Shown: positions 51,515 to 62,400 of the stretch, in pieces
Layout: each line of letters begins with the position of its first letter
Numbering within the stretch: the stretch's first letter is position 1
Assembly: GCF_030812775.1 (NCBI RefSeq)
Contig: NZ_JAUSTI010000009.1
Span: 186,001 to 250,000 of the forward strand
Reading direction: 5' to 3'
Length of the DNA stretch: 64,000 bases
From: Paenibacillus tundrae
GTDB lineage: Bacteria; Bacillota; Bacilli; Paenibacillales; Paenibacillaceae
Notes under the pieces: model-generated
Database searches by the model: none
Told to the model about the DNA's origin: nothing
The model's input: the letters and a program-made list of their open reading frames with translations, nothing else
Made by a program: the position numbers and the translations under genes

Positions 51515-52870
51515 CTACAAACTTTTCAAAAATTGAACAATCGTAAGCAACCCTTTATCGAAGTTCTCCAGGTTGAAGTGTTCATTTGGTGCATGCAGAT
51601 TTTCATCAGGCAAGCCGAAGCCCATCATGACAGCCGGAACTTCAAGTACACGTGAGAGTTTCTCAACAATCGGAATGGAACCGCCATCTTTGGTGAAGAG
51701 GGCACGCACGCCATATACTTGCTCATAGGCATCTGCTGCTTTTTGCAGAATAGGGTTGGATGGATCTGTATTGAATGCAAAAGCTTTCTCAATCTGTTTC
51801 ACCTGCAGTGTTGCACCTGGTTGAACGTGAGCACGGAGATGTGCTTCGATACGATCCAATACTTGCTGTGGATCTTGATCGGCCACAAGGCGGCATGTAA
51901 TTTTGGCATGAGCCTCTTTAGGAATAACGGTTTTGGTACCTTCACCTTGGAATCCACCCCATACACCATTCAGCTCGAGGGTTGGACGTGCTCCAACACG
52001 CTCCACGAAGGAGTAACCTTCTTCACCATACAACTGCTCCAGACCAAGATCCTGACGAAGCTGTTCTTCGTTGAAGCCTTGCTTCACGAATTCTTCTCTC
52101 ATCTCAGGGGACAGAGGCAGAACGCCATCGTAGAAGCCATCTACACTAACGCGTCCTTGTTTGTCATGCAATGAAGCGAGCAGGGAAACGAGCGCATGCA
52201 GTGCATTTGGAACACCTCCACCAAACGAACCTGAATGCAGATCCGTGTTAGCAGTGAACAGATCCACATGAAGCGAGCAGAGACCACGCAGACCTGTAGA
52301 GATTGCAGGCTTGCCTTTTTCGAGCAAGGAAGTGTCGGAGATGAGAACCATGTCAGCACGCAGCTTGTCCGTATTGTCATTGAGGTAGATTGGCAGGTTT
52401 GGACTGGAAATCTCTTCTTCCCCTTCGATGCAGAACTTCACGTTAACGGGAAGTTCGTTGTTCTCTGCCAGCAAAGCTTCTACGGCTTTAATATGTAAGA
52501 AAATTTGTCCTTTATCATCCGTTGCTCCGCGAGCATACAACTTCCCGTCACGTACGGTAGGCTCGAATGGAGGTGTGTCCCACAGGTTAAGTGGATCAAC
52601 AGGTTGTACATCATAGTGACCATAGATCAATGCGGTTGGTTTGCCAGGTGCATGCAAATGGTCGGCATACACAATCGGGTGTCCTGCTGTTTGAATAACC
52701 TCAACATTCTCCATGCCTGCACGCGTAAGTGCATCTGCTGCCCACTGTGCTGCACGGTTAATGTCCTCTTTATGTTCCGAAATGGCTGAGATACTTGGAA
52801 TGGATAACCATTCATTCAGTTCGGCCAAGTGTTTATCTCTGTTTTGTTGAAAATACGTTTGTTCTTTCAT
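51515..52870 (-). CDS. M20-family metallodipeptidase
   Basis: This 451-residue cytosolic peptidase of the CNDP/dipeptidase type has zinc-site motifs LIYGHYDVQPVDPLNLWD, GATDDKGQ, CIEGEEEISSPNL and the C-terminal HAPNEHFNLENF. The dimerisation domain lies at about 180-330, including TDLHSGSFGGGVPNA. AAGGAGG precedes the ATG. It probably hydrolyses Xaa-Xaa dipeptides. It is monocistronic, with a terminator downstream. Confidence 0.93.
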   Translation of the reverse strand: MKEQTYFQQNRDKHLAELNEWLSIPSISAISEHKEDINRAAQWAADALTRAGMENVEVIQTAGHPIVYADHLHAPGKPTALIYGHYDVQPVDPLNLWDTPPFEPTVRDGKLYARGATDDKGQIFLHIKAVEALLAENNELPVNVKFCIEGEEEISSPNLPIYLNDNTDKLRADMVLISDTSLLEKGKPAISTGLRGLCSLHVDLFTANTDLHSGSFGGGVPNALHALVSLLASLHDKQGRVSVDGFYDGVLPLSPEMREEFVKQGFNEEQLRQDLGLEQLYGEEGYSFVERVGARPTLELNGVWGGFQGEGTKTVIPKEAHAKITCRLVADQDPQQVLDRIEAHLRAHVQPGATLQVKQIEKAFAFNTDPSNPILQKAADAYEQVYGVRALFTKDGGSIPIVEKLSRVLEVPAVMMGFGLPDENLHAPNEHFNLENFDKGLLTIVQFLKSL

Positions 52871-52967
52871 TATTAATAAACCTCCTTCATGTTCTGCTTC
52901 ATCCTATTGTAATCCATTTTTACGGGTTAATAAAACATTGGTTAAAAAACGTTACATTAAATCTCGT

Positions 52968-52996
52968 TTCATTCACTGGGAAATATTGAGTATAAT
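52968..52996 (+). promoter_or_regulatory. Sigma-A promoter of the AraC-type regulator
   Basis: TTCATT (52968-52973), 17 bp, then TATAAT (52991-52996). It lies about 100 bp before the start codon. Confidence 0.5.
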
Positions 52997-53099
52997 ATAA
53001 AAAAAAGATGTCATTCACAGATCATACAAACCACTCAGTAGGGAGATGGAGCAGTTCCCATGACAGACAAATTACTCACAAGCAGGCAGGTGACAGCTG

Positions 53100-55505
53100 A
53101 TGGAGCCAACTAGTCGTGTACGGGACATGGGTCGTTTTTTTCGTTTGTCAGGAAGATGGACGAGGCGACAGAAGGGGCGTTTCTATCGAAACAGCCTGAT
53201 GCTTATTTTGTTAATCGCGAGCATCCCCGGTTTGATTACAGGAATTGTGATGTATGGGTTGGTCGTGAATCAGATGGAGAAAGAATTCAATCAGATGCAT
53301 CAGAACCAGATTGAGAACCGGGCGCGGAATGTAGATGATCAGCTTGCCTATTTGGAGATGACCTTATCGCACTGGGCTTTCGAACCCAGATTCGGCAATG
53401 CACTCCGGACGCTGGATTTTGTATATTTTTTCAAAGAAACACAAGAGATTGTAACGACATTGTACGTTCTTCAGGGCTCGCATCCGCTAATTCAATCTGC
53501 ACAGCTATATTTGAGGGAACCGCAGCCGATCTTATTCAATCGGGAGTATAACGAACTGAAGGATGAGGCGCAGATTGAGGCATATGATCGATACCTGAGC
53601 ATGGGCAATCATGTGTATTGGACAGATTGGGAATCTGGTCAACAGGAAATGAAGCAATCCCTGAACTCCAATCCCAGCTTGTTACATACAGGTGCAAGTG
53701 ATGCTCTCGTTCTTGTACATAAAATTCCGGGAGAAAGTGTTAACCCGTTCGGTGCCCTAATCATCACACTGGATAACCAAAAGATCGCAAGTTTATTGAA
53801 AACGCTTACTCCATATGATGAAGGGCTAACTTTTCTAATGGATGCCGAAGGCAATACACTGATTACGGGTAATACTGACGTAGGCGCTAAGGATTCAGCC
53901 TTTGAACAGCAGCTCAAAGAAGCAGTCGCCCTGCACAAGGATCGTCATTCTTTTTTATTCAAATATGAGGATCAGACCTACTCCGTATCATCCGGCTCGT
54001 TAAGCCGAATCGATGCAGATTGGACGTACGTATCTGCAGCTCCATTGACCTCGGTTACTTCACCCGTCAAGCTGGTATCCAAAATTATAGTGATCGCGAG
54101 CATAGGCAGTCTAGTATTGGGGCTACTCCTGTCGTGGTTTGCTTCACGTCGAATTTATTCACCGGTTGCACGGATGGTTCATCTGTTGACGCCTGGAAGA
54201 AACGAAGCATCTACCGATGTGAAATTAGACGAATTCCAACTGTTGGAGCAGCACTGGAATGAACTGACTTCAGATCGTCTAACAGCTCACCGCCAGCTAC
54301 AAGAACAACTGCCTCATCTGCGGGACAGCTTTGTATTACAACTAATACAAGGTCATCTATACGCATACAACGAGCAGGATCTACGCCGACGTATGACAAA
54401 CCTTGGATTTGAGGTCGAAGGTCAGCAGTTTTTGTTATTGCAGATGTATTTTACAGGACATGTAACATTACGAGAACGGTTTGGTAGCCGGGACACAGGA
54501 CTGATCACGTTTGCCGCAGTTAACATTATAGAAGAGGTTGCGAAGGGATATTTTAGCCAAATTAGTGTGATGAATTTCCACGATCTATCCTCGGCGATGT
54601 TAATTATGGCTCCAGAAGAGTATCCCTTGAAGCCACAAGCATTGTTGTGGGGAGAGGAACTGATGGAAGTGATTCACCGAACGCTGAAAATGCAGGTGAC
54701 CGTAGTGGTCAGCCGCCCAGCCGTAACGTTGCAGGAATTACCGAGTTTATTCGTGGAGATGGAGCAAGCGGTCGTTTATCGAAGTGTGGAGGCGGGCAGC
54801 CAAATCCTTGATCTCAATGATGAGCAATGCTTCAATCAAACGGAAGGAGCAACCTATCCGCTTGGACTGGAACGCGACTTTATTCAAGCGCTGAGATTAG
54901 GGAAGCGGGATGAGGCAGAACGGGGAATGGAGCAATTTTTGACCGAGGTGACCCGAACCGATAGTACGGAATTTCAGGTACAGCAGATGATGCTTCAGTT
55001 ATTGGGCAGTATTCAGCATGTCATGCTACAAACGGGCGTTATCCCCTACCAGCTGTTCGGCGGCTGTAACATGTATGAACGACTGTCGAGTATTCGTGAA
55101 CCAGCACAGATGATGCAGTGGATGAAGGAGAAAGTGATTAGACCGTATATGCAAGAGATCGAGCTAAGATCTCAAGAACCGCTTAAGCAGGTGGTGGAGC
55201 GTACGATGCAGTACATTGATGACAACTACAGCAACGATATTTCGTTGGAAGCATGCGCTGATCTGGAACAGATGACGCCTTATGCTCTCAGCAAGGCATT
55301 TAAACAGATCTCAGGAATGAATTTTATTGACTATTTGACCCAGGTACGGATGGAGAACGCGAAAAAGTTATTACGTGAGACATCGATGAAAATTAATGAT
55401 GTTGCAAGCGCAGTAGGATACCAGCATAGTTATTTTAATCGAATCTTCAAAAAACAAGAGGGTTCCACACCGAGCCAGTATCGGGATCAGTGGTTTACAT
55501 CTTAA
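53100..55505 (+). CDS. Membrane-bound AraC-family regulator (YtdP-like)
   Basis: This 801-residue regulator has TM1 (LMLILLIASIPGLITGIVMY, about 33-52), an extracellular Cache-like sensor (about 55-325), TM2 (KIIVIASIGSLVLGLLLSWF, about 330-350), a cytoplasmic linker, and an AraC double HTH at the C-terminus (about 690-795; MTPYALSKAFKQISGMNF, VGYQHSYFNRIFKKQEG). ATG 53100 follows GGCAGGTG. This layout matches B. subtilis YtdP/YesS-type regulators beside oligosaccharide importers. It probably activates the following lpl-like operon. Confidence 0.92.
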   Translation: MEPTSRVRDMGRFFRLSGRWTRRQKGRFYRNSLMLILLIASIPGLITGIVMYGLVVNQMEKEFNQMHQNQIENRARNVDDQLAYLEMTLSHWAFEPRFGNALRTLDFVYFFKETQEIVTTLYVLQGSHPLIQSAQLYLREPQPILFNREYNELKDEAQIEAYDRYLSMGNHVYWTDWESGQQEMKQSLNSNPSLLHTGASDALVLVHKIPGESVNPFGALIITLDNQKIASLLKTLTPYDEGLTFLMDAEGNTLITGNTDVGAKDSAFEQQLKEAVALHKDRHSFLFKYEDQTYSVSSGSLSRIDADWTYVSAAPLTSVTSPVKLVSKIIVIASIGSLVLGLLLSWFASRRIYSPVARMVHLLTPGRNEASTDVKLDEFQLLEQHWNELTSDRLTAHRQLQEQLPHLRDSFVLQLIQGHLYAYNEQDLRRRMTNLGFEVEGQQFLLLQMYFTGHVTLRERFGSRDTGLITFAAVNIIEEVAKGYFSQISVMNFHDLSSAMLIMAPEEYPLKPQALLWGEELMEVIHRTLKMQVTVVVSRPAVTLQELPSLFVEMEQAVVYRSVEAGSQILDLNDEQCFNQTEGATYPLGLERDFIQALRLGKRDEAERGMEQFLTEVTRTDSTEFQVQQMMLQLLGSIQHVMLQTGVIPYQLFGGCNMYERLSSIREPAQMMQWMKEKVIRPYMQEIELRSQEPLKQVVERTMQYIDDNYSNDISLEACADLEQMTPYALSKAFKQISGMNFIDYLTQVRMENAKKLLRETSMKINDVASAVGYQHSYFNRIFKKQEGSTPSQYRDQWFTS

Positions 55506-55528
55506 TTGATTTTCAGAAGCTTCGTTAG

Positions 55529-55560
55529 CCGGGATTCCATATAAGAATTCCGGTTTTTTC
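55529..55560 (+). terminator. Terminator after the AraC-type gene
   Basis: CCGGGATTC pairs with GAATTCCGG around a 7-nt loop, followed by TTTTTT. Confidence 0.85.
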
Positions 55561-55757
55561 GTGTTTTATAAAGGTGGCTGGAGTGCAAATACAAATAAAG
55601 AGAAGACGGCAAAAATGTGCAATCTTTTTCTCCAGAATGTTGCAAATCAAGAGCGCTATTGGCGCTATATCGGGCTTTGTACAGGTTTGGAAAGGGCTGT
55701 GCAAAAAATGAAGGTTGCCGGAAATAAGCACGCTGTATAGTCTGAGTATCAGATAAA

Positions 55758-55772
55758 TTGATAACGCTTACA
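55758..55772 (+). promoter_or_regulatory. Cre site at the start of the lpl-like operon
   Basis: TTGATAACGCTTACA matches the catabolite-responsive-element consensus WTGNAANCGNWNNCW with one mismatch (T at position 5). It lies about 20 bp before the first start codon, so CcpA binding would block elongation or initiation. Confidence 0.6.
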
Positions 55773-55790
55773 TGAATGGGGGGAGAGGGC

Positions 55791-56765
55791 ATGAACGGGA
55801 AGAATGGAAGTGCCGCTACAACAACGCAGGCGGACATTTCTAGTTACTCCGTAAAGCGGGAGTCCAACTGGAAGCGGCAGATCAAGCGAAATAAATGGTT
55901 ATACGTACTTGTACTTCCCGGTTTTCTGTACTTTGTGATCTTTAAATACTTGCCCATGTGGGGAATCGTTATTGCCTTTCAGGATTATCAGCCTTTCCTA
56001 GGGATTCGCGATAGTGAATGGGTAGGGTTTGAGAACTTTACGACCTTTTTCTCGAATCCAGACTTTTTCCGATTGCTCAGGAATACGTTGCTTCTTGCCT
56101 TATACGATCTCATTTTCTTTTTCCCAGCACCGATCATCATTGCACTCCTATTAAATGAGATTCGAACAGCCTTTTTCAAAAGAACGATTCAGACGCTCGT
56201 CTATGTACCGCATTTTGTATCTATGGTGATTATCGCCAGTATCACTTATGTTTTTCTGACACCTCAGGGTGGAGTGCTGTATGAGCTAATTGCGATGATC
56301 ACAGGTAAACCCATAGATGTCCTATCCAGCCCAGATACGTTCCGACCGCTGATCATTATTCAGATGATGTGGAAGGAGATGGGGTGGGGGACAATCATTT
56401 TCCTTGCAGCTCTTGCGGGAGTAGATACAGAGCAGTATGAAGCATCCATTGTGGATGGGGCAGGACGTTTACGCCGAATGTGGCATATTACCCTGCCAGC
56501 GATTCGTACCACGATTGTTATATTGCTCATTCTAAGACTCGGAAACTTTCTGGACACAGGATTCGAGCAGATTTATCTGATGACGAACTCACTTAACCGG
56601 GACGTAGCGGATGTGTTCGATACCTATGTATACACCGTGGGGATTACGCAAGGTGCGTTCAGCTACAGTACGGCCGTTGGACTCTTTAAGTCTGTTGTGG
56701 GGATTATATTGGTTCTTGGTAGTAATAAGCTAGCCAAAAAGTTTGGTCATCCCGGTATTTACTAA
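55791..56765 (+). CDS. Carbohydrate ABC permease (LplB/YteP-type)
   Basis: This protein of about 324 residues has six membrane helices (first at WLYVLVLPGFLYFVIFKYLP). The LplB signature WGIVIAFQDYQPFLGI is present, as is the EAA loop YEASIVDGAGRLRRMWHITL. ATG 55791 follows GGGGGGAGAGGGC. It pairs with the next permease to import oligosaccharides, of the type handled by LplABC or YtcQP-YteP. Confidence 0.92.
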   Translation: MNGKNGSAATTTQADISSYSVKRESNWKRQIKRNKWLYVLVLPGFLYFVIFKYLPMWGIVIAFQDYQPFLGIRDSEWVGFENFTTFFSNPDFFRLLRNTLLLALYDLIFFFPAPIIIALLLNEIRTAFFKRTIQTLVYVPHFVSMVIIASITYVFLTPQGGVLYELIAMITGKPIDVLSSPDTFRPLIIIQMMWKEMGWGTIIFLAALAGVDTEQYEASIVDGAGRLRRMWHITLPAIRTTIVILLILRLGNFLDTGFEQIYLMTNSLNRDVADVFDTYVYTVGITQGAFSYSTAVGLFKSVVGIILVLGSNKLAKKFGHPGIY

Positions 56766-56788
56766 TAGACCATAGGAGGTAACCGCTC

Positions 56789-57676
56789 ATGAACAGTCGT
56801 CTGTACAACAGCCCTGCTGGCAGAGTATTTGATGTGCTCAACTACATCATGCTCGGCGTTCTGGGGTTACTAACCGTTCTTCCTTTCTTGTATATTATAG
56901 GGAATTCATTCGCGACCGAAGCTGAAATTACTGAACGCAGTTTTTTCCTTATTCCTAAGGTGTTCTCCCTTAGCGCGTATGAGTATATTTTTTCATCCTC
57001 CACGATGTTTCGAAGTATTGGTGTATCCATCTTCATTACCGTTGTAGGTACATTCGTTAACTTATTCTTCACGTTGACGATGGCGTACCCGCTGTCTCGC
57101 AGCGACTTCTGGGGACGAAATATGCTAATGAATATGGTTATTTTCTCCATGTTATTTGGCGGAGGCATGATCCCAACGTATCTCGTCATTCGTGGTCTTG
57201 GTTTGCTTGATTCCTACTGGTCTTTGATGCTTCCTGGCGCGATCAGCGCTTTTAACCTTATTGTTGTCAAAAACTTTTTTCAACAGATGCCGCCTGGGCT
57301 AGAGGAAGCGGCTCGCATCGACGGCTGTTCTGATCTTGGGGTGCTGTGGCGTATTGTGCTGCCATTGTCCAAACCGGTCATAGCTACATTTGCGTTATTC
57401 TACGCCGTAGGACATTGGAACAACTTTTTCTCGGCATTGCTCTACATTTCCGACAGTACCAAATGGCCGCTGCAAGTCATGTTACGGCAAATCGTACTGC
57501 TGTCGCAGGCCAGTGTTGGAGATATGGCAAACATGGATCCCAACTTTGTTAAACCACCGGAACAGTCTGTAAAAATGGCGGTCATCGTTGTGGGTACGAT
57601 TCCGATCTTGCTGGTGTACCCGTTCTTGCAAAAGCATTTTGCCAAAGGTGTCATGCTCGGTTCAATTAAAGGCTAA
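56789..57676 (+). CDS. Carbohydrate ABC permease (LplC/YtcP-type)
   Basis: This 295-residue protein has six helices, TEAEITERSFFLIPKVFSLS after TM1, and the EAA loop EEAARIDGCSDLGVLWRIVL. AGGAGGT precedes the ATG, 24 bp after the first permease. It forms the permease heterodimer. Confidence 0.93.
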   Translation: MNSRLYNSPAGRVFDVLNYIMLGVLGLLTVLPFLYIIGNSFATEAEITERSFFLIPKVFSLSAYEYIFSSSTMFRSIGVSIFITVVGTFVNLFFTLTMAYPLSRSDFWGRNMLMNMVIFSMLFGGGMIPTYLVIRGLGLLDSYWSLMLPGAISAFNLIVVKNFFQQMPPGLEEAARIDGCSDLGVLWRIVLPLSKPVIATFALFYAVGHWNNFFSALLYISDSTKWPLQVMLRQIVLLSQASVGDMANMDPNFVKPPEQSVKMAVIVVGTIPILLVYPFLQKHFAKGVMLGSIKG

Positions 57677-57694
57677 AGCCAAGGGGGAGAATGT

Positions 57695-59206
57695 ATGGGA
57701 CAACCAAAAACAGGATTGAAGAAAATGGCTATTGTACTTTGTGCATCTATGCTATTAAGTACGGTGCTCGCTGCATGTAGCGGGGAACAACAATCGAATA
57801 CGGGAGAAGCGGCAGGCGGCACAGATCAATTGACGATCATGCTCCCTAATTTTGAAGCAGAGAATCCACCGGAGAATAGTCCGGTTATACAGAAGCTAGA
57901 GGAGCTGACCAAGGTCGATGTTAACCTTCAATGGGTGCCCAGCAGTTCGTATGAAGACAAATTCAATATCACCTTAGCTTCAGGCAAGTTGCCGGATATT
58001 ATGGTGGTGCTAGGTAAGTCGCCGAGTTTCATCAACGCAGCTCGAACAGGAGCATTCTGGGAGCTTGGCCCTTACCTGAAGGATTATCCAAACCTCAGCC
58101 AAATGAATGAGATCATTACGAACAACGCTTCGATTGATGGCAAAACATACGGCATATACCGGGCTCGCGCTCTAGGTCGCAACGGGGTAACCATTCGTAA
58201 GGACTGGCTGGAGAATCTGGGGCTCCAAGAACCAAAAACAATTGATGAATTCTACAATGTATTGAAAGCGTTCACGAATGATGATCCAGACGGCAATGGC
58301 AAACAGGACACCTACGGGCTGGTGGCAAGTAAATTCACAGGTCCATGGGATAACATGCAGGTATGGTTTGGCGCACCAAACAAATGGGGCGAGGACAGCA
58401 GTGGGGCTTTAGTTCCAGCACATGATACACCGGAGTATATGGAGGCATTGCAATTCTTTCGCAAAATTTACAGTGAAGGTCTGGTGAACAAGGACTTTGC
58501 AGTTATGGATGCAACGAAACTTCCAGACCCATTTGTAAATGGGCAGGCTGGCGTTATGGTGGATGTGGCAGATAATGCACAACGTATGGATCAGAAGATC
58601 TTGGAGAAAGATCCAGCAGCTACAGGACGTGTGGATGTATTACAAGCGATGGAGGGGCCAAAAGGTCTGCGTGATATGCCAACGTCTGGTTACTCTGGGA
58701 TGATTGTTATTTCCAAGAGCGGTGTGAAAACGGAGGAAGATCTGAAGAAGGTACTGACATTCTTGGATCAATTGAATGAACCAGAGCTTCAAGCATTACT
58801 CGGCAACGGGTTAGAAGGTCAGCAGTATGAGAAAAAAGGCGATTACATCATACCTACTACAGATAAACTGGCACTGCGGGATGTACAGGGATTGAATCAG
58901 ATTCTGATGTTTATTCCTGAGGACAAAACGTTGCGTATAGAACAAACTCCTGTTCGACAAAAGGTTGTTGAGGTTCAGAAGGCCAATGAAGAGATTATCA
59001 TCGCGAACCCAGGTGAACCACTGATCTCGGATGTATACGCGCAGAAGGGGCCACAGCTTGATAACATCATCAATGATGCTCGGATTAAGTTCATTGTAGG
59101 ACAGATCGATGAGAAAGGCTTCCAAGATGCGGTTGCTTTGTGGAGAAAGAGCGGTGGTGACGACTATGTCAAAGAAATAAATGAGCTATACGCTGCGCTC
59201 AAATAG
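57695..59206 (+). CDS. Extracellular solute-binding lipoprotein (LplA/YtcQ-type)
   Basis: This 503-residue lipoprotein has a signal peptide, lipobox LAAC (Cys28), and a type I extracellular solute-binding fold typical of oligosaccharide systems (NVLQWVPSS-like DVNLQWVPSSSYEDKFNI; DDPDGNGKQDTYGL). GGGGGAG precedes the ATG. No ATPase gene is in the operon, so a shared MsmX-type ATPase from elsewhere is expected. Confidence 0.92.
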   Translation: MGQPKTGLKKMAIVLCASMLLSTVLAACSGEQQSNTGEAAGGTDQLTIMLPNFEAENPPENSPVIQKLEELTKVDVNLQWVPSSSYEDKFNITLASGKLPDIMVVLGKSPSFINAARTGAFWELGPYLKDYPNLSQMNEIITNNASIDGKTYGIYRARALGRNGVTIRKDWLENLGLQEPKTIDEFYNVLKAFTNDDPDGNGKQDTYGLVASKFTGPWDNMQVWFGAPNKWGEDSSGALVPAHDTPEYMEALQFFRKIYSEGLVNKDFAVMDATKLPDPFVNGQAGVMVDVADNAQRMDQKILEKDPAATGRVDVLQAMEGPKGLRDMPTSGYSGMIVISKSGVKTEEDLKKVLTFLDQLNEPELQALLGNGLEGQQYEKKGDYIIPTTDKLALRDVQGLNQILMFIPEDKTLRIEQTPVRQKVVEVQKANEEIIIANPGEPLISDVYAQKGPQLDNIINDARIKFIVGQIDEKGFQDAVALWRKSGGDDYVKEINELYAALK

Positions 59207-59217
59207 TCTTTATACTA

Positions 59218-59260
59218 AGCCCGGTTGCCGTTAGTGTCGTAGTGCAGGCGGCCGGGCTAT
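59218..59260 (+). terminator. Terminator-like hairpin after the lpl-like operon
   Basis: AGCCCGG-CCG pairs with CGG-CCGGGCT over a 20-nt loop. It is followed by ATTCAAT, not a T run. Confidence 0.6.
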
Positions 59261-59302
59261 TCAATATTCATCCAATTTAACAATTTTTTTGTGAATTATG
59301 TC

Positions 59303-59330
59303 TTCCCAGCATTCGATTTTGTTGTATAAT
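59303..59330 (+). promoter_or_regulatory. Promoter of the GH106-like gene
   Basis: TTCCCA (59303-59308), 16 bp, then TATAAT (59325-59330). It lies about 85 bp before the chosen start. Confidence 0.45.
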
Positions 59331-59414
59331 CAAAGCGAAACAAACCCATTTGAACTAAAATGAACGATAATGGAAGATGAACAACCACTCTTATGTATTT
59401 GGGAGGAAGGCGAC

Positions 59415-62400
59415 ATGTGGAACGGGGATGCTTTTGAAAATCCCGAGGCGCAGTACCGGGTTCATCCCTTTTGGTTTTGGAATGGGGATATGGAAGAAAG
59501 CCAGATCAAGCGTCAGATCGCAGAAATGCATAAGCAGGGCGTGGGTGGATTCTTTATATGTCCGCGTCAGGGACTGCAGATTCCTTATTTATCTGAAGCA
59601 TGGTTCGATAAGGTAAAAGTAGCTACCCAAGCTGCGGATGAACTTGGCATGCAAGTCTGGTTGTATGACGAATATCCATATCCGAGTGGTATGGCTGGGG
59701 GCGAGGTAACACTTGAATTCCCGGAAGCGAAGCAGCGTCAGCTTATCCATCGTCATCTGAATGTACAAGGTGACACATTACTCGATCATGAGCTACCCTG
59801 GGGACGTGTGTTACATGCCATAGCTGTTCCTAAGGATGCACAAGGTAAACGCTCATGGGATAAATCCATTAATCTACGAGGATTCATTGGTAATGTGCAG
59901 ACAGATCAGGTGTACCAGGAGACGGGCCTCACCTCGTATAACCGCAAGCGATTTTTTACATACCATACAGCTTTTCGCTTGTTGTGGAAGGCTCCGGCTG
60001 GAGAATGGGAAGTTATTGTATTTCAAGAAGAAGAGATCGATGATTTTAAATATTACGGGAACTTTGTGGATCCTTGCCATCAGGAGGCAATGAGTCGTTT
60101 CATCGAACTCACCCATGATCGCTATCAGTCAGCGTTTGGAGAACAATTTGAAAGCGTAATCAAAGGTGTGTTTTCGGATGAAATTGCACCTCTCGGGAAG
60201 ATTCCATGGTCACCACAATTGCCTCGTTACTTCGGTGAATGTTGTGGTTATAGCCTCATTGAGGCTCTACCTGCGCTGTTGTATGGGGATGTTCCGGATT
60301 TTGAGCGAATCCGCTATGACTATTATCAATCTCTGCACCTTTTGCTCCGTACTTCTTATCATAAGCAAGTTCACGACTGGTGCGAACAGGCTGGAATTCA
60401 ATATGCGGCAGAGGTTCCTGGTGTGCGTATGACGACACAGCTATATAGCCACATGCCAGGTGGAGACTCCGCCCACGAGAAGATCGGACGTTCGTTGCCC
60501 TGGATTCTTGAACGCTACGGAAAAAGAATGCGCGACAATCCCAAAATGGTCAGCTCACTAGCTAGACAACTGGGACGGGAGCGAAATCTGATTGAATGTT
60601 TCCACAGTGTAGGCTGGTCAATGACCTTGCAGGATGCCAAATGGATGATTGATCGAATGGCGGCCATGGGCACGAATTTTTTCAACTTTCATGCTTTTTT
60701 CTATACGATTGGTGGGCTGGCGAAGCATGATGCTCCCCCTTCACAGTTTCTGCAAAATCCGTACTGGGAACACTTTCGGGAACTCGGTGACTACACCGGA
60801 AGATTAGGTTACCTGATGAGCACAGGGGCAGCCGATATCCGTATCGCCGTGCTCGATCCAACGACTACACTCTGGAGTTTAATGGGGAATCCGCTGCATG
60901 GCTTTGAATATAGCGGAGAAGACGAAGCAGAAAAGGCAAGACTGGAACGGCTCACCAATGACTGGATGAGGATTACTACGCACTTACTACAGAGCAGACG
61001 GGATTATGATCATCTTGATCCGGAACTTCTGGCGGAAGCCCAGCTGGTTGATAGCAGGATAGAAATAGGTGCAGCTCGTTATGAAGTATTGATTCTCCCA
61101 CCTATGCTTAATTTGGAAGCAGCGGCGTGGAAACAGCTGAAGCAATGGGTTTTACAGGGCGGGATCGTTATATCTGTTGGGTTGCCTCCATATATACCCA
61201 TTCAGCAAGGAAGCCCTACAGGGGATGAAGCGGCGAAGTTTTTCGGAGCTGGCGAAAACCCAGAGGTACAGTATTGGGGTAATGGAGAACTAGAACAGGG
61301 AGAAGGTAGATCCCTATGGCGGCGTGGAGAAGGAAAGGCTTATTTTCTCCCTATGGCAGGTATTGATTCAATACATCAGACTGTACTTGAGTCGATGTCC
61401 TTGCTTCTGGATGAGGTACTGCCCGAACCCGTGCGTTGGGTGATGGAGAAGGAAAGTTCTTCACTACTTATGCAGACCAGACAACTGTCTAAAGGCGAAT
61501 ATATGGTCTTTTTAACTAATCAGGAAGATCAATGCTTAGAAGGTGAATTGAAGGTCGCAGTTGATGCATTATGGACAGTTGCTGAACGCGCACCTAATCA
61601 AAGCTTGCGGGTAGAGCGACTAGATTTGGAGCAAGGACAACGGTATGCACTCCCCATCCATCATCGTGGAGACGAAGGGTATATTTCGCTACAATTCGCA
61701 GCTTACGATGCACATGCTATACGACTAACATGGGATGATGAGCACGGTTCAGCAGAAGAACAGTTCACAGAGAATGCGGAGAAGAAGGAATCCGCTCTTG
61801 GTGTAAGTACTTTGGTTGGAAGCATTGAAAAAGTTCATTCAATAACCATCCCTTCGGAGGGGCCTTGGCGACTTGAAACGCTTCAGCCTAATGTGCTGCG
61901 TATGGGACATTTCCACCTTACGGCGAAAAATTACAACGGTGTAATTTTTGAGGATAGCCATTCTGAGGTCAAGCCGTTCATTGATCAGGCAGCAGATTGT
62001 TCAGCACATAACTTGCTTCCGCTCCAGTTTAACCAAGTATTCGGCACACCAAAGAAGCCATCCATTGCGTATCCACTGGAGTGCCATTACGCAACTTCGT
62101 TTGAACTAAGAACAGCCTTATCTGAGTGTCTGTTATTCATGGATCGAAGGGCCATTTCGGGTGACTGGACGTTAATCATTAATGATCATTCTATCCGACC
62201 GGATGCGTTCGAATCAGTCGAGATTACGGATTTTGACAATATCGGTTATGACATTACACCATGGTTGCACAGTGGTCTTAACGAACTGAAGGTTACCGTT
62301 CAGATTACGAAGGATGAAGACGGAATCGTTGATCCTTTGTACTTACAAGGACGATTTGGAGTGGAGTTTCATCATGAGGGTATGGCTTCCTTAGTTAGGG

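Noticed and set aside
53060..53113. 17-codon leader peptide overlapping the AraC-type gene start
   Set aside because: It has a passable GGAG site, but no repeated codon bias or attenuator structure to support a regulatory leader.
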